From contig NW_006768793.1 of NCBI RefSeq assembly GCF_000204055.1, forward strand, positions 711,983-775,982: a stretch of DNA of 64,000 bases. The letters are read 5' to 3'. Positions 24,790 through 36,500 of this stretch are shown piece by piece. The DNA is from Melampsora larici-populina 98AG31. Its lineage: Eukaryota > Basidiomycota > Pucciniomycetes > Pucciniales > Melampsoraceae. A model generated the notes under the pieces. It saw nothing but the letters and a program-made list of their open reading frames with translations. It was not told where the DNA came from and searched no databases. Made by a program: the position numbers and the translations under genes. Every line of letters starts with the position of its first letter. Position 1 is the stretch's first letter.

Positions 24790-26400
24790 AAGTCCCATTG
24801 TGCCAGGTTTTATACATAGCACGCAATGACCGAGGCAGGAGGGACTTACTCACTACCACGACCATTTGGTGTGGTAGGTTGAGAGTTTTAGTAGAGAAAA
24901 ACTGGTATCTGTTATAAGCCCAACTTCTCTTCATCTTATGTTTGGAAAAAGGTGGATATTCTGAAGGGCCTACTTCTTCCACATCTTTCTCTCTATTCAC
25001 ATTTTCCCTCTTGGTTTTGTTCTTTTTTTTCTTAACCCTGAAAACAAGATGATCCTGAAATCTGGAAAATGAACTTGCTGCAAGAGTGTTACATAGACAT
25101 ATAAATACATCTCAAATTTTGATTTGACACAGTGTAAGAAATTCAAAACTGGAACTATCAAGTTCCATTGAGATTTGAAATGGTGAAGTGAATGAAGTTA
25201 TGTGAGAGAAATGGTGAAATGAAACGGCCCATAGAGCAGCATCTCTAGAAATTGTTGGTTGGGAATGCAATTAGATTCATCAGAAAATATGATCCAAAAT
25301 AACTGATTTTACAGTTCAAAAACGCTCAAAAGTGTTGCCTCCCTTGCCACAAAGGCTTGAAGACACTTGTACAAACCTCAGATTGGTCGGACTGGACACT
25401 AAGAAGTTTATCCAAACAATGTTGACATCCACGGACCCAACTGTGGCCAGAAGACGTGCAGCTTGGGGAATGGAAAAGCTGGGAAATTGGAAGCATGTTG
25501 TACACCCACTTTGGTATAAAAAGTTGCATTAATAAGTTAATGCAACTTTTACATCACCGTGAGAAAATTTCTCACCATGTATGTATATGTAAAATTACAC
25601 AAGAGTTTGATTGTTGGAAACATTTGGTAACCAGATAGAAAGTGAAATGTGATCAACTTCTCAAGACCATTGATCACAATGATGTCTGTTACGAGTTGGT
25701 AAACAAGATCATTGGCTTCATTAAGTTCAATGATCAACCAAAGCTCACTCTCCAATCAACACTCTCAACTTATCATTGTACCAGCTCTCACTTGTAAAGT
25801 GCAGGTCTTTTATGAACGTTACAAACTTTTGAATGTGATAAATGTGATAAAATTCTAATTCAATAAGTTTAAGTGAAAATTGGAAAACAGTGGAAATTGA
25901 AAGTTGAATCACAAAAAGTTATGTTGGATGGTCATCAAGAAGCTTGAAGTTGAGTTCAAATGAGATGGTCAATGAGTTTGACAGGTTTTGAGTTTGGAAA
26001 CTTTGAGAGTGATTGAGGATGAGGTGATGATGAGTTGATGTTGGTCGTGATAAGAGAGAAACAACAGACAAGTACGAGAAGATCGAGTGATAGGTTGATC
26101 AGAAGAATGCAAGAGGTTGCAGTTGCATTCAGTTGAAAATATTCGACTTTTAGTCGTTTTCAAGAATGTGCATGATTTTTGCACATATGTGCAAAAATGC
26201 GTGTGTGCCTTCTATTGCATTTTGGTTTACCAAATCTTTTTTTTTGGGTCACATATGCAATAATTTGCTTAAATGTTGTAATGATGATAGGCTTTACTGG
26301 CGGGTGGGAGAGTCTTTATATCCTCACAACCCCAAAAATCCCTCACGCACAACTTGTGGTTTGATTACATACTCATATGTTGTATGTAATTAGGGGATAC
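24790..26400. other. No recognisable intact gene
   Basis: A plus-strand ORF at 25332-25532 (contains RLEDTCTNLRLVGLDTKKFI) looks protein-like but ends after 66 codons with no identified continuation. It may be a remnant of a repeated gene or transposon. The rest is AT-rich with no motifs seen. Confidence 0.35.
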
Positions 26401-26404
26401 AAAG

Positions 26405-26547
26405 TTAAAACTGGGATTTTTTTCCCAGTTTCCCAGTTTTCGTTTTTGGCTGTGTTTGGAACTTTCCCACGTTCTCCCAGTTTCCCAGTGTGCGTTTTTG
26501 GCTGTATTTGGGAAACTGGGAAACTGGGAAAAAAATCCCAGTTTTAA
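26405..26547. mobile_element. 143-bp MITE with TA-type ends
   Basis: A palindromic unit opens TTAAAACTGGGATTTTTTTC and closes with its complement. Inside, two copies of a CCCAGTTT/CGTTTTTGGCTGT unit lie in tandem. TA or TTA/TAA flanks both ends. It is non-coding, and the superfamily (Tc1/mariner-like or Harbinger-like) is undecided. Confidence 0.7.
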
Positions 26548-27205
26548 TAGTAAGAGAGGAATTTAAGGAGAATTTCATTTAGTTTGGATCTACAAGAAGG
26601 GAAACAATTAAGAAAAGAATGAGATAACAAGGTTAAAATTAAAAGAATTGAAGGAAAAGCAAAATTATAGGTATCAGGGATTGCAAAATGGGTTTTAGGT
26701 TAATGTTGATTGTTTTGATGGTTCAAGAAGGTTAAATAAAATAGAAGGAGGATATTAGTCAGCAACAACTTTAATCTTGGACATTGATATGGGAGCAGTG
26801 AAATCATTCAAGAAAGAAGGAAATTCAAGGATGGCAAACAAGGGTACTATGGTATTAATTCCTGTGTAGTGATGTCATTGAGGGATTTATGGTGCCAAGA
26901 GTGCTTTTGAGTGATTTTATGGTTATTCTTATGATTGGATTGACTCAGGAGGATATTTTGATAGAAGAGAAGTCAATATTAGATGTGAAAAGAGCTGAGA
27001 ATGGTCAAAAATCATCAACATTGAAGGTTTTCAGCTAATTACATATGTCAAAACTTGTCAGATCAAGAGAAATCAGGGTTCATTGGACGCAGAATAATTT
27101 TTTTCATAATGCAAATCCAATAAATCTATAGTAACGGAGGAGTGGTGAAAATGTCATAAGGAAACACGGGAAATGGTGTGAATTTTGACTTTTGCGCCTA
27201 CATCA

Positions 27206-27577
27206 ACCCTGGGCCAGAAACACAAATGTTGTGTGCTGCACTGCATGTGTGGTGCGGTTCTTGTGACCGCACCACACTGCATAATCAATATATATGTCGC
27301 GGCTTGACCCGCAGCGCAACAAGATCCTTGGGGTTTGTGTTTTTTTGGGCTGCAACAACATTTGTTGCATTGCTGCTCACAAAAAAAATCAACTTTTTTT
27401 GGCACTGTTGCGCATGTTGCCTTGTGCAAAAGTGGAGGCGCCACGCAACCTAGCCTCATTTTTCTTGTTGCTGTACTGTGCACAACCCAGCACGAGGCGC
27501 TAAATTTTGTTGCTTGTTGTGGCACAACACAACAAGAAAACACAATGCTGTGGTGTGTTGTATTGCTGGGCCAGGGT
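27206..27577. mobile_element. Probable non-autonomous TIR element (hAT-like ends)
   Basis: AACCCTGGGCCAG at the left is mirrored by CTGGGCCAGGGTT at the right. Flanks CCTACAT and CTTACAT differ by one base and could be an aged target duplication. The interior is rich in self-complementary TTGTTGC/GCAACAA and GTGCGG runs. ORFs on both strands inside are a by-product of this composition. No transposase. Confidence 0.55.
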
Positions 27578-28364
27578 TACTTACATACACACATGTAGCA
27601 ACATCTACATGACAAAAAGCTTATTTTCTCAATCTCTACAACTCAATAAATTGTTCATTGCACATCAGAAGTAATTCATATTGGGACAATAAATGATCAG
27701 TATCAAGAGAGCTATGAAATGAGATATAGTAATCCAAAATTGGACCACTTTGCAAAAAAGTTGTAATCCTAAATATGGTTTTCAGCTATTGATATTAGGA
27801 AAAAATCAACTGTATTCATCATAAGAAGATCTGTTCACCATTTAATTCACATCAATTGATCAATTTCAGAGCTTTAATCACAACACACATTGATAATAAT
27901 GACATCATAAGGTTACATCAGAGGGATTTTGTTGGTTTTTGAAGTTGTTAATCATTGTATTGGTGCTATATATTATCAAATGGAGGATTTGGGTGTTGTT
28001 GCTCCTCTTTCTATCTTTATCATTTACAACATCATCATTTTTTTATCATCATAAACTCATTTTAATAGTACCTGGTCACTTAAATACACCCTTTATTATA
28101 GCTATAAAGAGAAATTTACTTTAGTGTTGTAGTGTTTTGACTTATAAACTCTTTTGGGAATTATATCAAAAAGATATTGCACTATTTTCTCTTAGTTATC
28201 AGATTGGTATGACACTACAAGTGTCAGGAGTCAATTAGAATTGTGCTATTTCATCTATAAACTGTGCCTTCAGTCATTTGAGAGTTAAATCAAGTTACTT
28301 TTCTCTTTTGACATTTATCAGTACTCAATTCAACACAATTCCCCTTTCTGATTGTCTTGTTCTA

Positions 28365-29205
28365 GCACAGCCAGCATATTTGGCTCGGAGGCAAAAATCC
28401 GAGGATTCCTCGGATTCTGACTCTGAGTTAACCCCCATCCGAGGATCCAATCCAAGGCAACGGCCAGGGCCAACATTTGCCTTGGAATTAGCTCTCAGGT
28501 GCCCTTTTCCTTGGGGGCGCCATCCAAGGACTCCCACTGCAAACATTATTCAACTTCCCCAAGTGGGCAGAAAAAAATGATTGGGAGTATGATTTGTCAT
28601 AAAATGATCTGTCACTCCACACCTGATCCATAACACCCACACTACATATGTGTAGCAGGCTCAGTGAATATGTGGTTATCATGTACATACAGTTCTGCTC
28701 AGTTATCTGCTCATCAGGATAAGTTATTCATATTTAATACATGCTGTAACTTTTTTGAGATTGAAAAAATCATTCAAAAGATTGACTACATACACTGACT
28801 CAATGTTTTGGTGTGATCTCATCAACTCAACTGCATGTAACACCCTTTCTGTTACTAAGAAATAGCTTCAACAATATTGCCTGAGCAGCTACAGAATTAT
28901 ATGTAGTGAATTTTTGGGACAATTTTTTCAAAGTCAAAAAAGTTACATGTGGTATAACATGTGATTTATTTATTCTGATGGGCAAAAAACTGAGCAGACT
29001 TGTATGTACATGATAGACAACTATTGACTCAGCTTGCTGCACATATGTAGTGTGGGTGAAATGGCTCAGGTGCGCAGTATGAGATTCTTTTATGACAAAC
29101 TGTACTATTAATCATTTTCCTCTTCCAAATTGGGGAAGTTGAATGATGTTTACAGTGTCCTCAGATGTTTGTCTCCAATCCAAATATGCTGGCAGTGTAG
29201 GAGGG
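28365..29205. repeat. Long inverted-repeat element
   Basis: GCCAGCATATTTGG near 28369 and its complement near 29188-29201 are the outer matches. Inner matching blocks include ATTCAACTTCCCCAA (28547 / near 29130), TTTGTCATAAAA (28590 / near 29090) and CACCCACACTACATATGTG (28628 / near 29045). The left arm carries an extra GC-richer insertion of about 150 bp with the hairpin CCGAGGATTCCTCGG, so the arms have diverged by indels. Internal sequence is AT-rich and non-coding. Confidence 0.7.
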
Positions 29206-29357
29206 CAGTATTTAAAAATCTTTTACTAGTCTGTATTTGGTAGATTATCCCCTTCCCACTATGTATAACCCTTGTTGGATTATAAGTTCTACAACATATT
29301 GCAAACAAAAATTGTGATTCAAGAAAGGTGGGGACCCAGTCACTTCAACTTTCTTCA

Positions 29358-29790
29358 ATTGGATTTTGAATCCATTAATTCCTGCAGTGCTAGCTTTGTC
29401 ACGTAAGTATCACCTAGAAGATATGTAGCCTTGTGTTGTTCATAATACTCAGGCTTGTCCTCTTGTTCAGTACCTTCTGCATCTGGATCAGTGTTGGAAT
29501 TGACATTGATATCATCACTGCTGTGATTGGTGTCCAAATTGTTGTCATATTCAATGTTCACATCACCTTCATCAAGTTTAACTTGCTTGCATCCAGGTAG
29601 GCCTTGAGTTTGTCTGTTGTCTCAATTGATAATGTACAGCCATAAACTTGACAAGTGAAAACCTACTTAAGGCACTATGTCTAAAATGTGAGGGCCTCAT
29701 TGCAAGCACATCAAGCCCAACTTTGACAGTCAAGCCCATCTTATGGCAGAAACAAATAGTGTGCATTGTCTTGGGTTTCCAAGTAAAGTC
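29358..29790 (-). pseudogene. hAT-type transposase fragment
   Basis: The minus strand reads KTMHTICFCHKMGLTVKVGL, resembling the hAT signature of His/Cys-rich RCFCHKxALIVNAGL. A frameshift follows, then an acidic stretch ending in EYYEQHKATYLLGDTYVTKL and a stop at 29355. The two pieces are in different frames and the rest of the transposase is absent, so this is a dead remnant. Family assignment is from memory of the motif only. Confidence 0.45.
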
Positions 29791-30009
29791 ATGACCTGAC
29801 CAGAGGCCTTATTGGTATATTTGATGCTGCAATTCAAACTAAATTGCACAAATCCCAAATAATTTGTTTATTTTATTGTGAGATTTGATCATTTGTGTTT
29901 TTTTGGCTGTCAAATAATTGATTTCCTCTATCAAACCAATAAAAGAAAATTTGCTTGAAACAAAAAAAAGCCGCCGCCAAAAATTCAATTCTGTTGTCAC
30001 CAAAACCTA

Positions 30010-30165
30010 AACCCTGTTGTTGTTAATCACGGTCATAGCTACATCAGTTCAACCGCAATACTTTGATAGAACGGCCACTTACGGGCATGTTAACCAAAAC
30101 TTAACCGACATGGTCAACGAAAGCTACACCCTGTTGTTTCTAATCACGGTCATAGCTATATCAGC
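30010..30165. repeat. Direct repeat of about 36 bp, two copies 117 bp apart
   Basis: CCCTGTTGTT followed by TAATCACGGTCATAGCT occurs at about 30012 and again at about 30129, with two or three differences between copies. It lies at the start of a GC-richer segment that ends in the Helitron-like hairpin at 30897-30924 and may belong to that element. Confidence 0.6.
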
Positions 30166-30896
30166 ATGGCCCCAACCCTTCATATAACGAACCTGTCTGG
30201 GCAGTGAATGAGAGAAGGCTCAGCCCATTGCCAAAACCCGTTGACAGTCTCCGCCTGGGTCTCCACAACACGACTTCTTGCGCGAACAGTTGTCATTCTC
30301 CATCATTGCCGTGATAGGGCCTCACAGCCGTTGGCGGGGCACGAGTTACACAACATTGACCTGTTATTGCATTTGCGGAAAGTGATGCAATTTAAATCAG
30401 GGCTGACAGTCCAATTAAATAGAGAAACCGAGCCTCTTGCTATCAACCTGACTAGGCCAGGCGCCTTCACTGACTGTGAGGCAAGACTAACCCCGCAATG
30501 CAGGTTAGTTAATATCATCACTACCAGCCAGTCAGGGCCAAAAAGTTGTTATCGGAGTAGCATGGTAGCATTTGGTTTATTTGAAGGCATGCTTAATGGC
30601 AGATGACGGTGGCGAAATATGAGGGCAAAGGGGTGATGCATTGCTAAGGGAGGCAGAGTATGGCATCTTATAAATTCTCGAGTGCTGCCCCGCAAGCGTG
30701 TAGGAACTGGATTGCCGTGGTGGTTGAGTTTGATTTGAGCATGGGAATGGCATTGTCGCATGAACCGGGACAGTCAGTGGTATAAAACAGCATTGGAGGA
30801 TGTGTCAAATGTTGCATGGGGACTGTGATGGTCCTTTGTCCGCAGTGACAAAGTAACATTGTAATTGAGCGGTGCATCTTTACACAGAGCACGGGA

Positions 30897-30924
30897 GGGC
30901 GGCAGGCCGCCCACTGGACTCTAG
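30897..30924 (+). mobile_element. Helitron-like 3' terminus (plus strand)
   Basis: A 16-nt hairpin GGGCGGC-AG-GCCGCCC is followed after 8 nt by CTAG and then T. This fits the Helitron 3' end rule (hairpin, about 10 nt, CTRR, inserted before T). The stem is identical to the hairpin at the proposed 3' end of the Rep-helicase Helitron at 32174-32189. Upstream sequence from about 30.0 kb is GC-richer and non-coding, so this would be a short non-autonomous relative. Its 5' TC end was not found. Confidence 0.55.
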
Positions 30925-30999
30925 TGCTACTAAATATCATATTGCACTTTATGTTCTCAAATTTCTGATGTTTGTGCATGATGGAAAGGTAGGATTAAT

Positions 31000-32160
31000 G
31001 CAGATTTAGAATCATGATGATTGCTATCAATTGTTTTATTTCTACACTATAATTACTCATTTCCTTATCCACTTGGCATATGAAATGTAATGTATCAACT
31101 GGATTCAAAACCAATGGTATGATGAGATTAACTGGTACAATAGGCTGCCGGGACTTTCAGATTGTTTGATTTGAGAAGATTTTCAAATCACCCAAGGTCA
31201 GAACTAATGGAATCTAAGGCAAAGTTGAGGAGGATCAACACCTCCAGATCATCTTCAAGTGCAATCATTCCTCTGCAACAGTTTCAGTTGCCTACATCCA
31301 TGATATACCCACGAAGCAATGTATACCAAGATATTTTGGCATGGTACCCACAAGGAGTTTTCATCTTGTTTCCTCTTTTATATTCTTTGTTTTACCCTTT
31401 TGATCTTTTTCTGTTTTCTTTTCTTCTTTTGCTTTTTCTTTTTTCTCAGTTTATCATGTCTCATCTCAAATTGGTCAGAACCGAGCACGCTACATGTGTC
31501 CCACTTGATCACCTAGGCATCTTAGCCTCTTTTGTTTGCTTATTCAAGTGTTCTTATGTCCTGATTCATTCACATTTTAAGGATATGTGATTGTAATCTC
31601 TTGGAAGCTCAAAGCCTGCCCACTTCCACAGTATGAGCGTTGAAACAGTGAAAGCCTGGAACAATACACTTTTGTGGAGGGTACCACCTGTCTTGTTCCA
31701 GGGACAGCTTGAGGGACCGGATCAAGGCAAAACTTCTCATCTTTTTTCTGAAGAACATTCCAGGGACGTATCATCACGTCACTGGAACTGTCAGAAGGCA
31801 TCTCTGCTCCGGCTCTCTGTCACGTGATATGTAGGTCGGTGATGGGGTCATGTTTGAATACGTACCTTCTGAAAGGTCTCGGTAGGTCTCGGGTTTGGTT
31901 CCGGTGCGGTGACGTTCACCCCCTGGTGTAGGAGGAGCAGGATTTAGACACCAGCTATAGCTGCTATAGTCTGAGTAAAACATTGATTCACTCACGAACG
32001 ACTCCTTTTGGGTGACAGCGCAAGAGCTTTATTGTAGTTGAGTATAGGAAGTGCTCAACACAGCATTGAAATGACTTGATCATGATTGACGACATCTTAC
32101 ATTGTGACATCAATTTGCGAAATGTTTTCAGAAGGTGGCCCATTTTGGACCATTTTACAT
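31000..32160. other. No recognisable gene
   Basis: ORFs at 31162-31590 (plus, with a hydrophobic Phe/Leu-rich run) and on the minus strand at 31774-32215 show no known motif. The 31580-32060 part has a composition unlike its neighbours and might be a solo LTR or other repeat, but no terminal repeats or target duplication were identified. Confidence 0.35.
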
Positions 32161-32646
32161 TCCACGAGGCCTTGGGCGGCGCGCCGCCCATTAGTTTTAA
32201 TGCCCCACTCTGCACGGCTAACCCCGCACCATCAACTTCGAGAGCACGTCTGTCTCCCTTAGGACGCGCCCCGCCATCAAGTCACGCCATCCTCATCCCA
32301 CAATCCGCCATCATGACCCATTATCTTTGTTCGCCATATTCTAATAATACACCAACCGGCACCCACCATCTCCTACCTCTCATTCCTGACATCCATAACC
32401 TGCCGTCATCCAGCCACGATATCTGTGGCTGGCCACTCTCAAAATGTATAAGAACATCACCGGCTCTTTCCCTTCTCGCATCAACAACCCACTTCTTCAC
32501 AAACGAACCCTAACCCCCGCCTTACGTTATCCCCGCACCGCGCAGACCTCTATCGTCACCTCGCAGCCAGAACAGTAAGTCACTAAGCCACATCCTTTCA
32601 AACCAAGCGAGACTTACTTCTTTCACAGCACCAGCCTCCCGCACTC

Positions 32647-32871
32647 ATGACCGTCCCTTGCTACATCTCGAACTGTTCTGAAACGGAGCGAGTTGCGCAA
32701 TCATATCATTTTTATTGTGCTAGACTTACAACACTGCTTTCTACACCCCACGCCTCGCCCCTCACTGCACAATTCGTGATCGTCGTTGAATACCAACGCC
32801 GCGGACCACCCCATATGCACGTCATTATTGTTTCCGAACACGCGGAAGTAATTCAGCCACTTCAACTTCTG
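32647..32871 (+). pseudogene. HUH-type Rep-like fragment on the opposite strand
   Basis: A plus-strand frame of 75 codons contains VAQSYHFYCARLTTLL, then AQFVIVVEYQRRGPPHMHVI. The latter matches the HUH nuclease pattern (hydrophobic, E-x-Q-x-RG-x-PH-x-H, hydrophobic). It is a different sequence from the HUH motif of the Rep-helicase (FQKRGAPHAHTVLI), and on the other strand. A donor-like GTGAGT follows at 32872, but the next plausible exon runs quickly into a stop, and no upstream exon joins in frame. It is probably a relic of another rolling-circle element, or a lost domain of this one. Confidence 0.45.
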
Positions 32872-33595
32872 TGAGTCTGATTACCTTTGCCGCCAACGCA
32901 CCTCCTGACACCGTCTCCTCTCACCACCTGCTAGGCTCCCGTGAGCAGTCTTCCCCTCGTGACGACACACGGCACGAATGCAGGTAAGCGTATGCCAGAA
33001 CTGGGCTTTCATGTGACACTCCCGCCCTTAAATGATGTGCTCACTGACTTATATCATTCCATTTCCGAGTCTATCAGATCTTTGTTGATTGCATGGACGC
33101 CGGCATACTGACTTCTCGCCTATCCCTCTTTCACACCCGCGGCGTCGCTGAAGACTGTCGGGAGCCGCCTACCCATTAGATTCCAATCTACTCTGCTTCT
33201 TCTCATCATCGAGAGTTATCCAAGCCCAATCTACTTTGCGTCCATGTACTTTATTTTAATCGTGATCATGCTTCCACCTACCATAACGTTGTCTTCTGCT
33301 GTCCCCACATGTTGATCAATGCGTCGCTCAATGCGATGCGCAATGAATTCAAAGTCAAATAAAATGAACTGATGTTCACGTCCTTGTGGCCCCATTCACC
33401 ATATGCACTGCATGTATCATCAACATGGGCGAGGTCGCCCAAGAAAATCCATTTTTGCTACAAAACATTCTATTCACATTTCTTACGTACAAAACAAAGA
33501 CCGCTCAAACAGGGCTTTACATACAGGAAACATCTCTTCTCTACCTATGTACAAATCGCACTGAGGAAACACCCGGCCCCTAAAAAGCAAAGAAC

Positions 33596-36500
33596 TTACG
33601 CTGCTACCAACCCGTGATAGACAACATTGGTCGTTACGTGCTCGGGCACTGTCTCGGTGAGAATCACAGTGGTTGCGCTCCTTGAAGTACATCGCGACAT
33701 AGCGACATACAATTGACCATGCGCAAACACCGGGGCTGGAAGGACCACGCATACCTGGTTCAGAGTCTGGCCTTGCGACTTGTTTATCGTCATTGCGAAA
33801 GCCAGGCTCACCGGAAACTGAAAGCGAAAGAATGAGATCGGAACTCCTTCATTCCCGGGATGATGCATCTTCATGCGCGGTAAAGAAACACAGGTCCCTC
33901 GTTTCGGACCCGACACGATGAGGCATTGAAGTGCATTCTCCGACGTTTCAGTTACTAAAAGTCTTGTGCCGTTACAGAGCCCGGAATGCAAGTTCAGGTT
34001 CCGAAGTAATATCAAGACCGCACCGACTTTCAAGGAAAGGCTGTGCCCAGGAAAACCCGGGAAATTGAAGCTATTTAAGACCTCCGTGCTTACATGCGAC
34101 GCGTACTCCTCGTCAAGCGTGTCGATTGATGAATACTCCTTCTGTTCGGTCTCCAAGGCTCTCAAAACCATCGCATCCAGATCGGCCACAGTGGCGTTTA
34201 GGGTGGTGATGATTGCACGGGCAGAATAAAACTGAGCCAATTGTTGCCAAGCTCGGTGCCGTACCAAATTGTTTATCCCCAAGTAAAAAGGATTGACCCA
34301 ATGCCGGCTCAATGGTTGTCCTGGCTTGATGCTTACTACCTTTACATGCTCCAGTTTGACCCTATCTACGTGATCATCTTGCAGTTGTCCTGATCCCAAC
34401 TCTAAAAGCCATTCCCCATAAGCTTGGTTATCCGGATCGTCTCCACGCTGTAGGTTTTTAGTGAGCTCGTATTCGTCAACATGAGCCCAAAGTTCAGAGT
34501 GCTTGAAGCACGCATTCACAGTGTCCAATAGGCTTCCATGCAGTACAACGGGAAGTGTTTGCCGAAAGTCTCCCAAGAACAGAATCGTCAGGCCTCCGAA
34601 TGGCTCGTCACAGTGTCGCAAGTCCCTCAAGCTACGGTCAACACACTCGATTGCATGCTTGTGTTGCATAGCAATCTCATCCCAAACCATAAATTTGGCC
34701 TCTGCCAGACGCTTTCCAACCGCGTCGTTTCGGCTGAAAGAACAGGTTGAGTCTCCGTGTACGTCTAGCGGAATCCCAAGGGCCGAGTGTGCCGTCGAAC
34801 CTTCTAGTAGTAGCAGAGCGGCGACACCTGAGGATGCTACTGATATGAACGGTATATTCTGTGAGTTGCAATAGTGCAAACACGCATTCAATAGGAAAGT
34901 CTTCCCGCACCCTCCTGGGCCATCCACGAACAGTAACCTGCCTACGTCCCCATGAACGGCCTCAACAACTGCATCGTAGACATCTCCCTGTTCATCGGTC
35001 ATTGTCAGACCTGCGTTCGTGACGTATTCATGGCTGGCCTCCGGTGTCGTCGATTCATCATTGCCAAACGACATGCTACACCCAATCTGAGCCAAAGCTG
35101 AAACGTCCACCTCTTTTAAGCCCACTTCGGACAGAGTCTTACCCATATACTCAAGCGACTTCTCCATTAGGGACAAAGCGTAGTTTTCGACTTGCTCCTC
35201 GGTGGGCTCTACTTCTGGGACGCGCAATGCAAGCTGGTAAGGGCAGTCATCCACCAAATCCTCGACGTGGTCATCCCAAAGCTGTTGCGGATCGGAAGGT
35301 GGACTATGAACCAATATTAAAGCGAACATCTCCCGAAGTTGGTGGCCGGACTGCCAAACTGCGGCCTCGGTTAAACATGCATCGTAATGAGCATCTGACA
35401 TAAGCAGTCCCATCGCGTCAGCCGCGCGTCTATAAGTTGAGTGCAACTGTCCGTCAACCGTTCGCAGACTTTGGAAAGACCTAGGCCCTCGAACTGTAGT
35501 CAGTAATAGTCTCATGTAATACCGATCGCCATGGCCTGGCTTGGCAAAGTAAAGCCGGCTTATAGAACGGATATTTTTCTGCCTCCGAGACCAACGTTTA
35601 TCAACCTTGTTCCACCAATAATAATCTGTCATTTCGGTGTAAAGTAAGCTTCGCACGGTGAAAGTTGTCCTTTCCACCAATTGATCCAAGTTGGCCATCC
35701 TGAAGAACTCTGACAATGTCGTTCTTGCCGCTCTGCCCGTGTCGATCGCCGCCCTCAGAGCCTGGTTGTCGCGAAAATAAACCATGTTTGTATGCTCGTC
35801 GTGTAAGGCCAGCCGATTGACCGCCGGGTGATTACCGGATAGTGGCATCTGTAACAGCCGGACGATGGCTGCAAAGTAAAGTAAGCTAATGTATCAGTCC
35901 AGTCGACAATAATCACTCACCCTCCGGAGCTGCTAAATACCGGCCATCGACGAACTCAGTCACCTCGTCCTCTTTTTCCATCGCCAACTCCTGTCTGTCA
36001 TGCCCCTTCGCGATGTATTTGTAAAGGTACTTCACAGATTTCATACTTGTCGCGATTTCCACATTAATATGACACTGATATTTCAATAGCAGGAACCGGT
36101 TATAAGGTACAATATCTCTATTTGTGTACGTCGTGCCGTTTTTAACGAAGCTTCGCCCATCATCCGGTCGTTTGTACTGAGGGTAAGATCTCTCTGTCAT
36201 TGCAGTCACCGGGCTGAATGGTTGAGGGTATCCGTATTTGCATTTTGTCCCGTTCCAGCAAGACTTGCTCTGGTCGCATGGACCATGCACCATAGTCTGA
36301 ACCACCAATTCGTATAGAACAGGATCCTCGACCGGATCGGGGATCGTCGCGGATACAATCAGATCGACCTCATCTGGCGTCCGAGGTGTGCTAGCCGCGT
36401 CGTTAATCAAGACTGTGTGAGCATGAGGTGCGCCTCGTTTTTGGAATTCAACCGTGTGCACATCTGAAACGCAATTACCCAAGCGCCCACGTTTCCTCAC

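Noticed and set aside
27154..27598. Cys-rich ORFs (85-129 codons) on both strands
   Set aside because: The Cys content comes from TTGTTGC/GCAACA repeats inside a TIR element, not from a secreted cysteine-rich protein; no signal peptide or splice support.
32174..32193. Plus-strand reading of the hairpin with following ATTAG as a Helitron 3' end
   Set aside because: TTAG does not fit CTRR and the orientation is opposite to RepHel; the minus-strand reading fits better, though its CTCG is also imperfect.
33966..35403. Plus-strand ORFs of 87-123 codons inside the helicase exon
   Set aside because: They are antisense shadows of the RepHel coding frame in GC-rich sequence.
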